Shown: one piece after another, positions 34,417 to 42,310 of the stretch
Numbering within the stretch: the stretch's first letter is position 1
Layout of the letters: each line of letters begins with the position of its first letter
NCBI RefSeq assembly: GCF_963677035.1
Contig: NZ_OY781472.1
Span: 682,001 to 746,000 of the forward strand
Source: an uncultured Hyphomonas sp.
Lineage (GTDB): Bacteria > Pseudomonadota > Alphaproteobacteria > Caulobacterales > Hyphomonadaceae
Direction of reading: 5' to 3'
DNA length: 64,000 bases
Made by a program: the position numbers and the translations under genes
The notes under the pieces: generated by a model
The model's database searches: none
What the model saw: only the letters and a program-made list of their open reading frames with translations
What the model was told of the DNA's origin: nothing

Positions 34417-34671
34417 TCAGGCGCGCTTCAGCACACGCACAATCAGAAGCAGGACCACGGCGCCGATCGTCGCGTGAAGGATGGAGGCAACAATACCGTA
34501 GCCCAGACTGATCCCGAGGGCCGGGAACAGGAAGCCTGCGATGAAGGCACCCACGATGCCCACGGCAATATTGCCAACAATGCCGAACCCGCCGCCGCGT
34601 ACAATCAGGCCTGCCAGCCAGCCCGCAATGCCGCCAACCAGCAGGAAAATGATAATGCCTTCAAGGGTCAT
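34417..34671 (-). CDS. GlsB/YeaQ/YmgE family stress-response membrane protein
   Basis: An 84-residue protein with three glycine-rich membrane helices: IIIFLLVGGIAGWLAGLIVR, GFGIVGNIAVGIVGAFIAGF and ASILHATIGAVVLLLIVRVL. This is the transglycosylase-associated (GlsB/YeaQ/YmgE) pattern and length. A start upstream of 34671 would add a long unrelated tail. The role in stress tolerance is inferred from family. Confidence 0.9.
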   Translation of the reverse strand: MTLEGIIIFLLVGGIAGWLAGLIVRGGGFGIVGNIAVGIVGAFIAGFLFPALGISLGYGIVASILHATIGAVVLLLIVRVLKRA

Positions 34672-34805
34672 CTGGTGTCTCCTCACCGTTTTACCGGCCT
34701 CTGGAAGAGGTCGGTCTATCAGATGTACAACTCTCGGGACCGGTATTCGTTCCCATCGGCAAGCCAGAACGCAACCATAGCGGAACGGGCCGACCTGCGA
34801 CATTT

Positions 34806-34824
34806 TTGAGAATGACTTGCAATT
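34806..34824 (+). promoter_or_regulatory. Fur/Irr-like box 1
   Basis: TTGAGAATGACTTGCAATT. Its complement (AATTGCAAGTCATTCTCAA) resembles iron-responsive Fur-type operators of proteobacteria. It is one of two near-identical copies before the 63-residue gene. Confidence 0.5.
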
Positions 34825-34848
34825 ATCGGCAGCATGTGTATCTTCAAT

Positions 34849-34867
34849 TTGAGAATGCTTCGCAATT
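34849..34867 (+). promoter_or_regulatory. Fur/Irr-like box 2
   Basis: TTGAGAATGCTTCGCAATT, which differs from box 1 at four positions within the spacer only. The two copies begin 43 bases apart (about four helical turns), and the second ends four bases before AGGAGA. Confidence 0.5.
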
Positions 34868-34882
34868 TCAAGGAGACGTGTG

Positions 34883-35074
34883 ATGTGTTTACCGGTCGAT
34901 GACCCTGCCATGCTGTGCTGGCTGCAGACGCAACTGCGCGTGATCAAAGCCTGGCAAAACGAGCTGGCCAGCCGGCCCGACGCCGACCTCCGGCAGGTCG
35001 AACGGCTGGCCCGGCACCATGACTGGCTGACCGAGGAACTCGCCCGCCTGCCTCCTTACCGGCAGGCCGCCTGA
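34883..35074 (+). CDS. 63-residue hypothetical protein
   Basis: The frame starts at ATG 34883, six bases after AGGAGA, and encodes a soluble, helix-rich protein (CWLQTQLRVIKAWQNELASR, then LARHHDWLTEELARLPPY). It has Cys3 and Cys13 and several His residues. No family is recognised. Two Fur-like boxes in its upstream region suggest iron regulation. It is not adjacent to any other iron gene. Confidence 0.5.
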   Translation: MCLPVDDPAMLCWLQTQLRVIKAWQNELASRPDADLRQVERLARHHDWLTEELARLPPYRQAA

Positions 35075-35235
35075 ACTCTCCCCGGCGCAGCGCGGGCGGA
35101 ACGTCGTTTCCTCCCACCCTCGCGACCCGTTCGCGCTGCGCCACCCTCTCATGTCTCCACTGGCGAAGCCTCCCGGTTTGCCCTATGTGACGGGTCAATT
35201 CAGGAACCCCGCAGAGTATTGGAGGCCCAGCTATC

Positions 35236-36450
35236 ATGGACCGCGTTCTCATCATCGGTGCCGGCGCTGCCGGTTCGGTCGTCGCCCAGAAATGCGCGAT
35301 GGACCGCGACACGTTCAAGCACATCACCCTCGCCTCGCGCCGCATCGAAAGCTGCGAGAAAGTGGCGAAGCTCTGCAAGACACCGATCGAGATCGCGCAG
35401 GTTGATGCTGACAATGTGCCGGAAGTCGTCGCCCTCATCGAAAAGGTGAAGCCGGACCTCCTGATCAACATGGCCCTGCCCTATCAGGACCTGCCGATCA
35501 TGGATGCCTGCCTCGAAACGGGCTGCAACTATATGGACACCGCGAACTATGAGCCGCGCGACGTGGCCAAGTTCGAATACCACTGGCAGTGGGCCTATCA
35601 TGACCGCTTTAAGGAGAAGGGCATCACCGCCATTCTCGGCTGCGGCTTTGATCCGGGCGTGACCAACGTCTACTGCGCCTATGCGCAGGAGCACCTGTTC
35701 GACGAGATCGAATATATCGACATTGTCGACTGCAATGCCGGCGACCATGGCAAGACGTTCGCGACGAACTTCAATCCGGAGATCAATCTCCGCGAAGTCA
35801 CGCAGGACGGCAAATACTGGAAGAATGGTGAGTGGATCGAGATCCCCGCCCTCTCCATCAATTGCGACATCGACTATCCGGAAGTCGGCCCGAAGGATTC
35901 CTACCTCATCTATCACGAGGAAGAGGAAAGCCTCGTGAAGAATATCAAGGGCCTGAAGCAGATCCGCTTCTGGATGACGTTCGGCAGCGAATACATCAAG
36001 CACCTTCAGGTGTTCAAATCCATTGGCCTGATTGGCCTCGAACCGATCAAGCACAAGGGCATGGACATCATCCCGATGGAGTTCCTGAAGGATCTTCTGC
36101 CCGTGCCGTCTTCCCTCGCTGAAGGCTATACCGGCAAAACCAGCATAGGCGTGATCGTCCGTGGCAAGAAGGATGGCCAGCCACTGACCAAGATGATCTA
36201 TAATGTCTCAGACCATGCCGAGACGAACAAGGAAGTCTCCGCGCAGGCCGTCTCCTATACGACCGGCGTCCCGCCGGTCTCCGGCGCAGCCATGTTCTTC
36301 CGCGGCGAATGGGCCGGCAAGGGCGTGTTCAACGTGGAACAATTCCCGGCCAAGCCCTTCCTCGAAGACGTCGCCCAGCGCGGCCTGCCCTGGCACGTCA
36401 TCGACGTGAACCCCGGCGACCAGGACGAGCTGTTTGCGGTGGAAACGTAG
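35236..36450 (+). CDS. carboxynorspermidine dehydrogenase (saccharopine dehydrogenase family)
   Basis: A 404-residue enzyme. The Rossmann motif VLIIGAGAAGSVVAQKCA starts at residue 4, followed by CKTPIEIAQVDADN. GCGFDPGVTNVYCAYAQ near 136-151 is the saccharopine-dehydrogenase family motif. Its pairing with a carboxynorspermidine decarboxylase makes this the CASDH type, which joins a diamine and aspartate-semialdehyde with NADPH to form carboxy(nor)spermidine. The stop TAG overlaps the GTG start of a small membrane gene by one base. Confidence 0.93.
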   Translation: MDRVLIIGAGAAGSVVAQKCAMDRDTFKHITLASRRIESCEKVAKLCKTPIEIAQVDADNVPEVVALIEKVKPDLLINMALPYQDLPIMDACLETGCNYMDTANYEPRDVAKFEYHWQWAYHDRFKEKGITAILGCGFDPGVTNVYCAYAQEHLFDEIEYIDIVDCNAGDHGKTFATNFNPEINLREVTQDGKYWKNGEWIEIPALSINCDIDYPEVGPKDSYLIYHEEEESLVKNIKGLKQIRFWMTFGSEYIKHLQVFKSIGLIGLEPIKHKGMDIIPMEFLKDLLPVPSSLAEGYTGKTSIGVIVRGKKDGQPLTKMIYNVSDHAETNKEVSAQAVSYTTGVPPVSGAAMFFRGEWAGKGVFNVEQFPAKPFLEDVAQRGLPWHVIDVNPGDQDELFAVET

Positions 36451-36710
36451 TGTCAGACAAAGTCTCGCCCACGTCAGTCCTGCAAGTGATCAGGCGGTCA
36501 TTTCTGTTCTCATTGTGGGTCTTGGGCTGGCTGATTGGTGTAATCCTTGCGTTAGGCTTCCTGTTAATGGGCATTTCGGAGACAGTACACAGCCTGCCTC
36601 AAGTAGTCTGGCTCTTCGTCATTATGTTGCCGGTTCTGACGCTTCTTAGCTCCCTTTTGTACGTGATCTTTCAGCACGTCGACCCCAGGAAAAACGATGA
36701 TGCTTCCTAG
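36450..36710 (+). CDS. 86-residue membrane protein between the polyamine genes
   Basis: The frame starts with GTG at 36450, overlapping the dehydrogenase stop, and ends at 36710, overlapping the next gene by 14 bases. It has two helices (LFSLWVLGWLIGVILALGF, about 18-38, and VWLFVIMLPVLTLLSSLLYV, about 53-72) with short polar ends (SDKVSPTS and PRKNDDAS). No family is recognised. Overlaps on both sides suggest coupled translation and perhaps a link to polyamine traffic, which is speculative. Confidence 0.65.
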   Translation: MSDKVSPTSVLQVIRRSFLFSLWVLGWLIGVILALGFLLMGISETVHSLPQVVWLFVIMLPVLTLLSSLLYVIFQHVDPRKNDDAS

Positions 36711-37833
36711 TCACATCCCCACCCCCTGCTTCGTCCTCGACGTGGCCCGCCTCCGGAAAAATCTGGAAACGGCGAAACGTGTGCGGGAAGAGGCGGGCTG
36801 CAAGATACTGCTCGCCACCAAGGCCTTCGCCATGCCAGCGGCCTTCCCGGTGATGAAGGACTATCTCGACGGCACAACGGCCAGCGGCGAGCATGAAGCC
36901 ATTATGGGCAAGGAGTCCTTCGGCAAGGAAGTGCATGTCTATTCCCCGGCCTACACGGAAGAGACGGTCCGCAACCTGACGAATGTCGCCCAGCACATCT
37001 ATTTCAATTCGGCTGCCCAGCTCGACCGCTTCGGCGACATTGCCCGCGATGCGGGCGCCCATGTCGGCCTGCGGGTAAACCCCGGCTATTCCAATGCCAC
37101 GCTCGGCGGCGACCTTTACAATCCGACCGCGCCGATGAGCCGGTTCGGCGAAGTGCCAGCCAAGCTGGACAGCGTAAACTGGTCTGGTGTCGATATCTTC
37201 CACGTCCACGCCCTGTGCGAGAGCCTGCACGAGGGCTCGGTTGGTCTGATCAACCATGTCGCCGACAATTTCGGGCAATATATCGAACAGGTCTCCGCCG
37301 TGAATTTCGGCGGCGGGCATTTCCTGAACAAGCCGGGCTATGATGTCAGCGCGCTGATCGACGCCATCAAGGACTTCAAGGCGCGCTTCGGCGTCGAGGT
37401 CATCCTCGAGCCCGGCGGCGGCCTCGCCGTCAATACCGGCGAACTCTACGCCTCCGTGCTGGACCTGCACTGGAACGAGATGGACCTTGCCATTCTCGAC
37501 GCCTCCGCCTCCACCCATATGCCGGACGTGCTGGAAGTCCCCTACCGGCCCGACGTGATCGGCGCGGGCCAGCCCGGCGAGAAGGCACACACTTACCGGT
37601 TCGGCGGCAATACCTGCATGACCGGCGACGTGATCGGCGACTATTCCTTCGATGCCCCGCTAAAGCCCGGCGATCAGGTGATCTTCACCGACCAGATGCA
37701 CTACAGCTTTGTGAAGACGAACACATTTAACGGCACGCCGCTGGCAAACCTGGCCATCCGCTGGGAAGATGGCCGCGTCGAGCAGATCAGCGATTTCGGA
37801 TACGAAGAGTTCCGACGCCGTCTCGGGCGCTAG
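36697..37833 (+). CDS. nspC: carboxynorspermidine decarboxylase
   Basis: A 378-residue PLP decarboxylase of the alanine-racemase-like fold. The PLP lysine is in ILLATKAFAMP (Lys42). HVHALCES near 169-176 and EPGGGLAVNTGEL near 230 match NspC/CASDC, and TCMTGDVIGDYSF near 306 completes the site. It releases CO2 from carboxynorspermidine or carboxyspermidine. It starts inside the end of the small membrane gene. A TGATG-like stop is not present; the ATG lies 14 bases before the upstream stop. Confidence 0.93.
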   Translation: MMLPSHIPTPCFVLDVARLRKNLETAKRVREEAGCKILLATKAFAMPAAFPVMKDYLDGTTASGEHEAIMGKESFGKEVHVYSPAYTEETVRNLTNVAQHIYFNSAAQLDRFGDIARDAGAHVGLRVNPGYSNATLGGDLYNPTAPMSRFGEVPAKLDSVNWSGVDIFHVHALCESLHEGSVGLINHVADNFGQYIEQVSAVNFGGGHFLNKPGYDVSALIDAIKDFKARFGVEVILEPGGGLAVNTGELYASVLDLHWNEMDLAILDASASTHMPDVLEVPYRPDVIGAGQPGEKAHTYRFGGNTCMTGDVIGDYSFDAPLKPGDQVIFTDQMHYSFVKTNTFNGTPLANLAIRWEDGRVEQISDFGYEEFRRRLGR

Positions 37834-37933
37834 ATCTTACCGGGTTCCTTAGCGCCACGGAAAAAATCGCATAGAATTATTTCACCCGATCTTCCGTTTC
37901 CTCTGCCAGGCTGCAGGGCACGGAGGAATGCGC

Positions 37934-38008
37934 ATGGCTGGGCGTATCGCACTCGGATGTCTTGTTCTCTGCCTTGTGGCAGTGTGCCTGCTCGCGCCAG
38001 CTGGCTAG
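37934..38008 (+). CDS. possible 24-residue hydrophobic peptide
   Basis: ATG at 37934 follows GGAGGAATGCGC, which looks like a good ribosome site, and encodes MAGRIALGCLVLCLVAVCLL plus APAG. The stop CTAG overlaps the stop of the opposing nitrilase gene. It could be a small membrane or entericidin-like peptide, or chance. There is no independent support. Confidence 0.25.
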   Translation: MAGRIALGCLVLCLVAVCLLAPAG

Positions 38009-38841
38009 TGGCCGAGGTGCGCCATACGGATGTCCTGGTCGTTCCCAAGTGACGGAATACGTCCGCGAGCCTTTGCCACCTCATCAAGATCCAGTTCTGC
38101 CAGCACGATGCCCGGCTCTGCCCCGTCGGCTTCCGCGATCACCTTGCCCCAGGGCGAGACGATGAGAGAGTGGCCGAAGGTTTCGCGTCCATCCTCATGC
38201 TTGCCGCCCTGCGCCGGAGCGATCACGAAACAGCCCGTCTCGATCGCCCGCGCGCGGACCAGCACATGCCAGTGCGCCTCGCCGGTCACGCGGGTGAACG
38301 CCGCCGGAATGGTGAGGATGTCTGCGCCCGCTTGCGCGAGCTTTCGGTACAAATGCGGGAATCGCAGGTCGTAACAGATCGTCATGCCGACCTCGCCGAA
38401 GGGGGCCTTGGCCAGCACAGCCTGCTCGCCCGGCCGGTAGGCCCGGCTCTCGCGATAAGTCTGCCCGTCGCCGACCTCCACATCGAACATGTGGATCTTG
38501 TCATAGCGCGCGATGACGCCGCCATCCGGCCCGATCAATAGAGACCGGTTGGCGAAGCGCTCATCGCCTTCCAGCGCCACAGCGATGGACCCGATCAGCA
38601 GCGTCACGCCCAGCTCCGCCGCCAGGGCCTGGAAAGCATGCTGGGGCACGTCATCCTGTTCCATGATTTTCGGCCGCGCCATGCCGGGACGGATGTCCAG
38701 CAAATTGGTCATCTCGGGCGTTGCGATGAATTTCGCGCCCTGCCCCGCCGCCTCGCGGATCAGGGTCAGGGCGGCGGCGATGTTCGGGGCGACTTCCACG
38801 CCGGAGCGCATCTGGACACAGGCGGCAACAATCTTGGTCAT
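38005..38841 (-). CDS. carbon-nitrogen hydrolase family protein (nitrilase superfamily)
   Basis: A 278-residue Nit-type enzyme with the complete triad: Glu43 in FIATPEMTNL, Lys115 in ARYDKIHMFD and Cys156 in GMTICYDLRFPHLYR. The motifs match the NIT1/NIT2 (omega-amidase or deaminated-glutathione amidase) branch. It acts in the cytoplasm on amides. Its stop shares bases with the small opposing frame at 37934-38008. Confidence 0.93.
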   Translation of the reverse strand: MTKIVAACVQMRSGVEVAPNIAAALTLIREAAGQGAKFIATPEMTNLLDIRPGMARPKIMEQDDVPQHAFQALAAELGVTLLIGSIAVALEGDERFANRSLLIGPDGGVIARYDKIHMFDVEVGDGQTYRESRAYRPGEQAVLAKAPFGEVGMTICYDLRFPHLYRKLAQAGADILTIPAAFTRVTGEAHWHVLVRARAIETGCFVIAPAQGGKHEDGRETFGHSLIVSPWGKVIAEADGAEPGIVLAELDLDEVAKARGRIPSLGNDQDIRMAHLGH

Positions 38842-38885
38842 GTGCCGATCCTAACGCAGCGCGCAAAGAGCGCCAGCGCAGATCC

Positions 38886-39392
38886 TCATCCGCCGCTCCC
38901 CGGCAGCAGGTCTTCCAGAAAATAGGCAGACAGGGCGTTGCGTCCGGCAAGGCTGCTCTTGCGGTAGACCACACGGGCCTGCTCGCGCACGGTGCGCTCG
39001 CTGGTCTCACGAATATCGGCGATCTCCTGCAGGGAGAGCCCCTTCAACAGCAACAGGCCGACATCCGACTCCGCATCCGTCAGGCCCCAGGCTGAGAACT
39101 GCCGGGCGATGGCTACGCCCAGCCCCTGCACCAGTTCCCGGTTCTCCGCCTGCCAGCGCCCGGCATCCTCCCGGGCGTCGGCCAGGGCCCGGCGAAGGCG
39201 GCCAAGGCGCCACAACATGGCGCCGAGCCCGAATGATGCAGCGACCAGTACGACCAGTTCAGCAGCAAGATGCCCCGCCCCGGCGCCTTCGCCGCTGTCG
39301 GTGATCAGGTCTGCCCCGATGAACAGGGCAATCGTGCCAAACAGCACGGCAACGCCCAACAGGCCTCTGCGTCCGGATACGTCATCTGACAT
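38886..39392 (-). CDS. membrane-anchored LuxR-type DNA-binding protein
   Basis: A 168-residue protein with two N-terminal helices (LLGVAVLFGTIALFIGADLI and LAAELVVLVAASFGLGAML), then a coiled linker (RRALADAREDAGRWQAEN) and a LuxR-type helix-turn-helix (WGLTDAESDVGLLLLKGLSL, SLQEIADIRETSERTVREQA) near 105-150. There is no receiver or ligand domain. It probably controls transcription from the membrane. Start 39392 follows GGACGTATGTC. Confidence 0.8.
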   Translation of the reverse strand: MSDDVSGRRGLLGVAVLFGTIALFIGADLITDSGEGAGAGHLAAELVVLVAASFGLGAMLWRLGRLRRALADAREDAGRWQAENRELVQGLGVAIARQFSAWGLTDAESDVGLLLLKGLSLQEIADIRETSERTVREQARVVYRKSSLAGRNALSAYFLEDLLPGSGG

Positions 39393-39508
39393 ACGTCCTT
39401 CTCGCGCATCCCGCCGCCAAAGGGAATGCGTCATCTGACGGATGGACCGCGCCGCCGCCAAACCACCATCTTCCCGCCAAGCCAGCAGGTAGACCCGGAG
39501 ACAATCGC

Positions 39509-40156
39509 ATGAGCCAGATCAACGTCCCCACCCGCCCGGTATGGGACCCCCTAATTCGTATCGGGCACTGGACTCTCGTGATTGCCTTCTTCACGGCCTA
39601 CCTGTCTGGCGATGATCTTTTCAACATCCACAAATGGGCCGGCTATGTCGTGGCCGGCTATGTGCTGGTCCGCATCGTGTGGGGCATCATCGGCAGCCGC
39701 CATGCCCGGTTTACAGATTTCGTGCGCGGCCCGGGGGCTGTCTTCGGGTATTTGCGCGGTCTCATGACCGGCAAAGTGAAAGACTATGTCGGCCACAATC
39801 CCGCAGGCGGCGCCATGGTCGTCGCCCTCCTCTTCAGCCTTCTGGTCACGACATCGTCCGGCATGGCGCTCTATGCCGTTGAAGACGGTGCAGGTCCGCT
39901 TGCCGGGATCGTGACAGAAGAGACCTTCGGCCCGCTGGCCACCACTTTCGGAGAGAAAGAAGAGGAGGCACATGGCGGACATGAGGAGTCCGGCGCCGAG
40001 GAATTGCTCGAAGGTGTGCACAAGGCGTTCGTCTACATCACGCTCGCCCTGATCGGGCTTCACCTTGCCGGGGTCGTCGCTTCAAGCCTCGTCCACAAGG
40101 AAAACCTCGCCCGCGCCATGGTCACCGGCCGCAAGAAAGCGCCTGAGGAGTCCTGA
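39509..40156 (+). CDS. cytochrome b561 family protein
   Basis: A 215-residue membrane protein with four helices and histidines placed as in cytochrome b561/NiFe-hydrogenase-type subunits: RIGHWTLVIAFF (helix 1), IHKWAGYVVAGYVLVR (helix 2), ALLFSLLVTTSSGMAL (helix 3) and LLEGVHKAFVYITLALIGLHLA (helix 4). A His/Glu-rich loop (EKEEEAHGGHEESGAEE) precedes helix 4 and may bind metal. It carries electrons in the inner membrane; the partner is unknown. Confidence 0.9.
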   Translation: MSQINVPTRPVWDPLIRIGHWTLVIAFFTAYLSGDDLFNIHKWAGYVVAGYVLVRIVWGIIGSRHARFTDFVRGPGAVFGYLRGLMTGKVKDYVGHNPAGGAMVVALLFSLLVTTSSGMALYAVEDGAGPLAGIVTEETFGPLATTFGEKEEEAHGGHEESGAEELLEGVHKAFVYITLALIGLHLAGVVASSLVHKENLARAMVTGRKKAPEES

Positions 40157-40159
40157 CCC

Positions 40160-40996
40160 TCAGGCGCCCGGACGGGGCAGGCACATCAACTGGGACGATC
40201 CGCTGACCAGCAGGTGCCCCTCCGTATCCCGGATCTCCCCATCGGTTGCCATCAGCCCGTTCTCCGCCACAGGTGCCCGCACCCGCATATGAAGCCAGTC
40301 GGCATGACTGGTCGGGCGGTGGAAACGGTAGTGATAGTCAATGTTCGGGGCGATCCAGGGCGACGGGCCATCCGTCGGATGGGCCGGATACTGGGCCAGC
40401 CAGCCGAAGGCATCCATCAGGATGATCGCCCGCCCGGCATCGGCGAACGCATCCCCGCTGATGGCCAGCGGCGTGAAACGGTAGAACCCTGTCAGCTCCG
40501 GGTCGCGGGCGGCGTCCCCCTTATGCGGCGTGCCGCGGATCGGGCGCTGTTCGAAATGGTGGAAGAACGGGTGCGACGGCTCATCCGGATACTGTTCTTC
40601 AAAACTCGGCACACTCTCCGGTGCCGGCAGCTCCTCCTGCGTGTCGTCATGTTCCAGACCGGCCAGCGTGTCCGGCACAGTCCACACATGGCACAGCAGC
40701 AGCGTTTTACCGTCCTGTATCAGCTCCACCTGCAACAGCTCGCTGCGCTTGCCGGCCTTCACGGTCTCCACGCGAACCTCCGCCGGAGCATATTTGCCCA
40801 TGCGCAGGAAATGGCAGGTCATGCTGGCCGGGCGCGGCAGGCCGCTCGCCTCCCCCGCCGCCCGCAGAGCCAGCGCCGTAATGAACCCGCCTGCCGGGCT
40901 CCACAGGCCCCAGCTTTTCGGGAGGTCGACGCGCCAACGCCCCTCGCCCAGCGGCTCAAGCCGCGTGGCCTGCTCGAAATCCTGCACCTGTTCCAT
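40160..40996 (-). CDS. acyl-CoA thioesterase family protein
   Basis: A 278-residue protein of the double-hotdog thioesterase family (TesB/DUF-like). Family features are SWGLWSPAGGFITALALRAA (near 28-47), MTCHFLRMGKYAPAEVRVET (near 59-78) and IAPNIDYHYRFHRPTSHADWL near 220. The start at 40996 (MEQVQD) was chosen because codons upstream are non-homologous. It hydrolyses acyl-CoA; the chain length is unknown. Confidence 0.88.
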   Translation of the reverse strand: MEQVQDFEQATRLEPLGEGRWRVDLPKSWGLWSPAGGFITALALRAAGEASGLPRPASMTCHFLRMGKYAPAEVRVETVKAGKRSELLQVELIQDGKTLLLCHVWTVPDTLAGLEHDDTQEELPAPESVPSFEEQYPDEPSHPFFHHFEQRPIRGTPHKGDAARDPELTGFYRFTPLAISGDAFADAGRAIILMDAFGWLAQYPAHPTDGPSPWIAPNIDYHYRFHRPTSHADWLHMRVRAPVAENGLMATDGEIRDTEGHLLVSGSSQLMCLPRPGA

Positions 40997-41080
40997 GTTC
41001 CCTCCCTGACCGGTGAGCCGGCTCTGGGGAGAGTTTAGCAGCGCCTTCGGCGTCAAGAACCCCCTGAAAGGGATTTCTCG

Positions 41081-42310
41081 TCAATCTTCGTGGGAATTTA
41101 TCCAGTCCGTTGCGGCCTGCAGCGCACGGTCCGGTCCGGCCCCATTGTCCGCCAGCACTCGATGCGGTGGACGCCACGTTTCGCGCGGTGTGCCGTCTAT
41201 ATGAGCCATGGCATAGGTCGGAATTCGGACCGAGATGCCGGACGCGTCCAGCGTGAATGTCTCCACGCCCCCGGCCAGTCCTGCCATATGGTTGCCGAAC
41301 ACGTCTCCGCGCCGCAAACCGTCGAAGCCGATGGCCATGCCCTCGCCCATGCTGCCCGTCCAGTGCCCCACCAGAACCGCCAGCGGGCCCTGCGCCGTCC
41401 AGCCGCCGCGCGGTGAAACCGTCTTCTGCCAATCCGGCGCATCCATCGGCTGGATCAGTTGGTAGGCCCCTGCCTCGTCGATGAAGCGGCCCATCACGGG
41501 TTCGGCGACATCCGTGCTGCCGCCACCGGGCGTGTCGCGCAGATCCAGGATCCAGCCGCGTGCGCCGCGCAGCGCCTCCATCGCAGCATCGAAGGCTGCC
41601 ACTGTGTCCTCATCGCCCAGAGAATTGTTGAACCGCACATAGCCGATCTGTCCGGGCAGCATGCGGGCCGTGACCGGACCTTCCGGCGGTTGCGCCGTGG
41701 TGTCCAGCGAGAGGGTCACCTCCTGTCCATCCCGCAGCAGGGTGACCGTATGCGGACGGTCACGGTAACCCGCCGCGGCGGCCAGTTCGGCCCAGTGCCG
41801 CTGCGCGCCTTGCGGCTCCACACCGGAAGGCCGTACGCGTTCCGCGATTGCGGTGTCCAGCGGCTGGCCGTCCACGGCAATGACCCTGTCCCAGACCTGC
41901 AGGCCTGCCATGGCCGCCGCGCTGCCGGGCCGCACGCCGGTCACCTGCCCCTCTTCAAGCCAGTAATCGTTCCCGGACGGGACAAGACGCGGCGACTGGC
42001 CGGAATTGGTCCCGAAGGAAACATGCGCGTCGTAGAGCGTGTCGGTCAGGTCCTCCAGCACGCGCAGCCGTTCCGGCCCGGTGCCGGCGGCAGCCGCGCG
42101 GGCGGGCAGCTCTGCGCAGGCAGTGTCCCAGGCAGCTGCCTTGCCATCCAGATAGACATAGCGCGCCCGCACCAGCGCGCACAGTTGCGCGCCGTCGGCG
42201 ATCAGGTCTTCCTGCGCCGGGGTCAGCGGCGCAGGCGGTGCAGGCTGGGTTGTGCAGGCCCCGAGAACGATCAGCAGGAGCGCGGCAACCGGCCGGGTCA
42301 GATGTCCCAT
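41081..42310 (-). CDS. S41 family peptidase, putative lipoprotein
   Basis: A 409-residue protein. A lipoprotein signal (LTRPVAALLLIVLGAC) ends in a clear LGAC lipobox. A PDZ-like segment (VTGVRPGSAAAMAGLQVWDR, near 122-141) precedes the S41 protease domain, where GHWTGSMGEGMAIGFD contains the catalytic Ser. It is expected to be anchored in the envelope facing the periplasm. Its first 13 bases overlap the end of argD, so it is translated from the argD transcript. Confidence 0.9.
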   Translation of the reverse strand: MGHLTRPVAALLLIVLGACTTQPAPPAPLTPAQEDLIADGAQLCALVRARYVYLDGKAAAWDTACAELPARAAAAGTGPERLRVLEDLTDTLYDAHVSFGTNSGQSPRLVPSGNDYWLEEGQVTGVRPGSAAAMAGLQVWDRVIAVDGQPLDTAIAERVRPSGVEPQGAQRHWAELAAAAGYRDRPHTVTLLRDGQEVTLSLDTTAQPPEGPVTARMLPGQIGYVRFNNSLGDEDTVAAFDAAMEALRGARGWILDLRDTPGGGSTDVAEPVMGRFIDEAGAYQLIQPMDAPDWQKTVSPRGGWTAQGPLAVLVGHWTGSMGEGMAIGFDGLRRGDVFGNHMAGLAGGVETFTLDASGISVRIPTYAMAHIDGTPRETWRPPHRVLADNGAGPDRALQAATDWINSHED

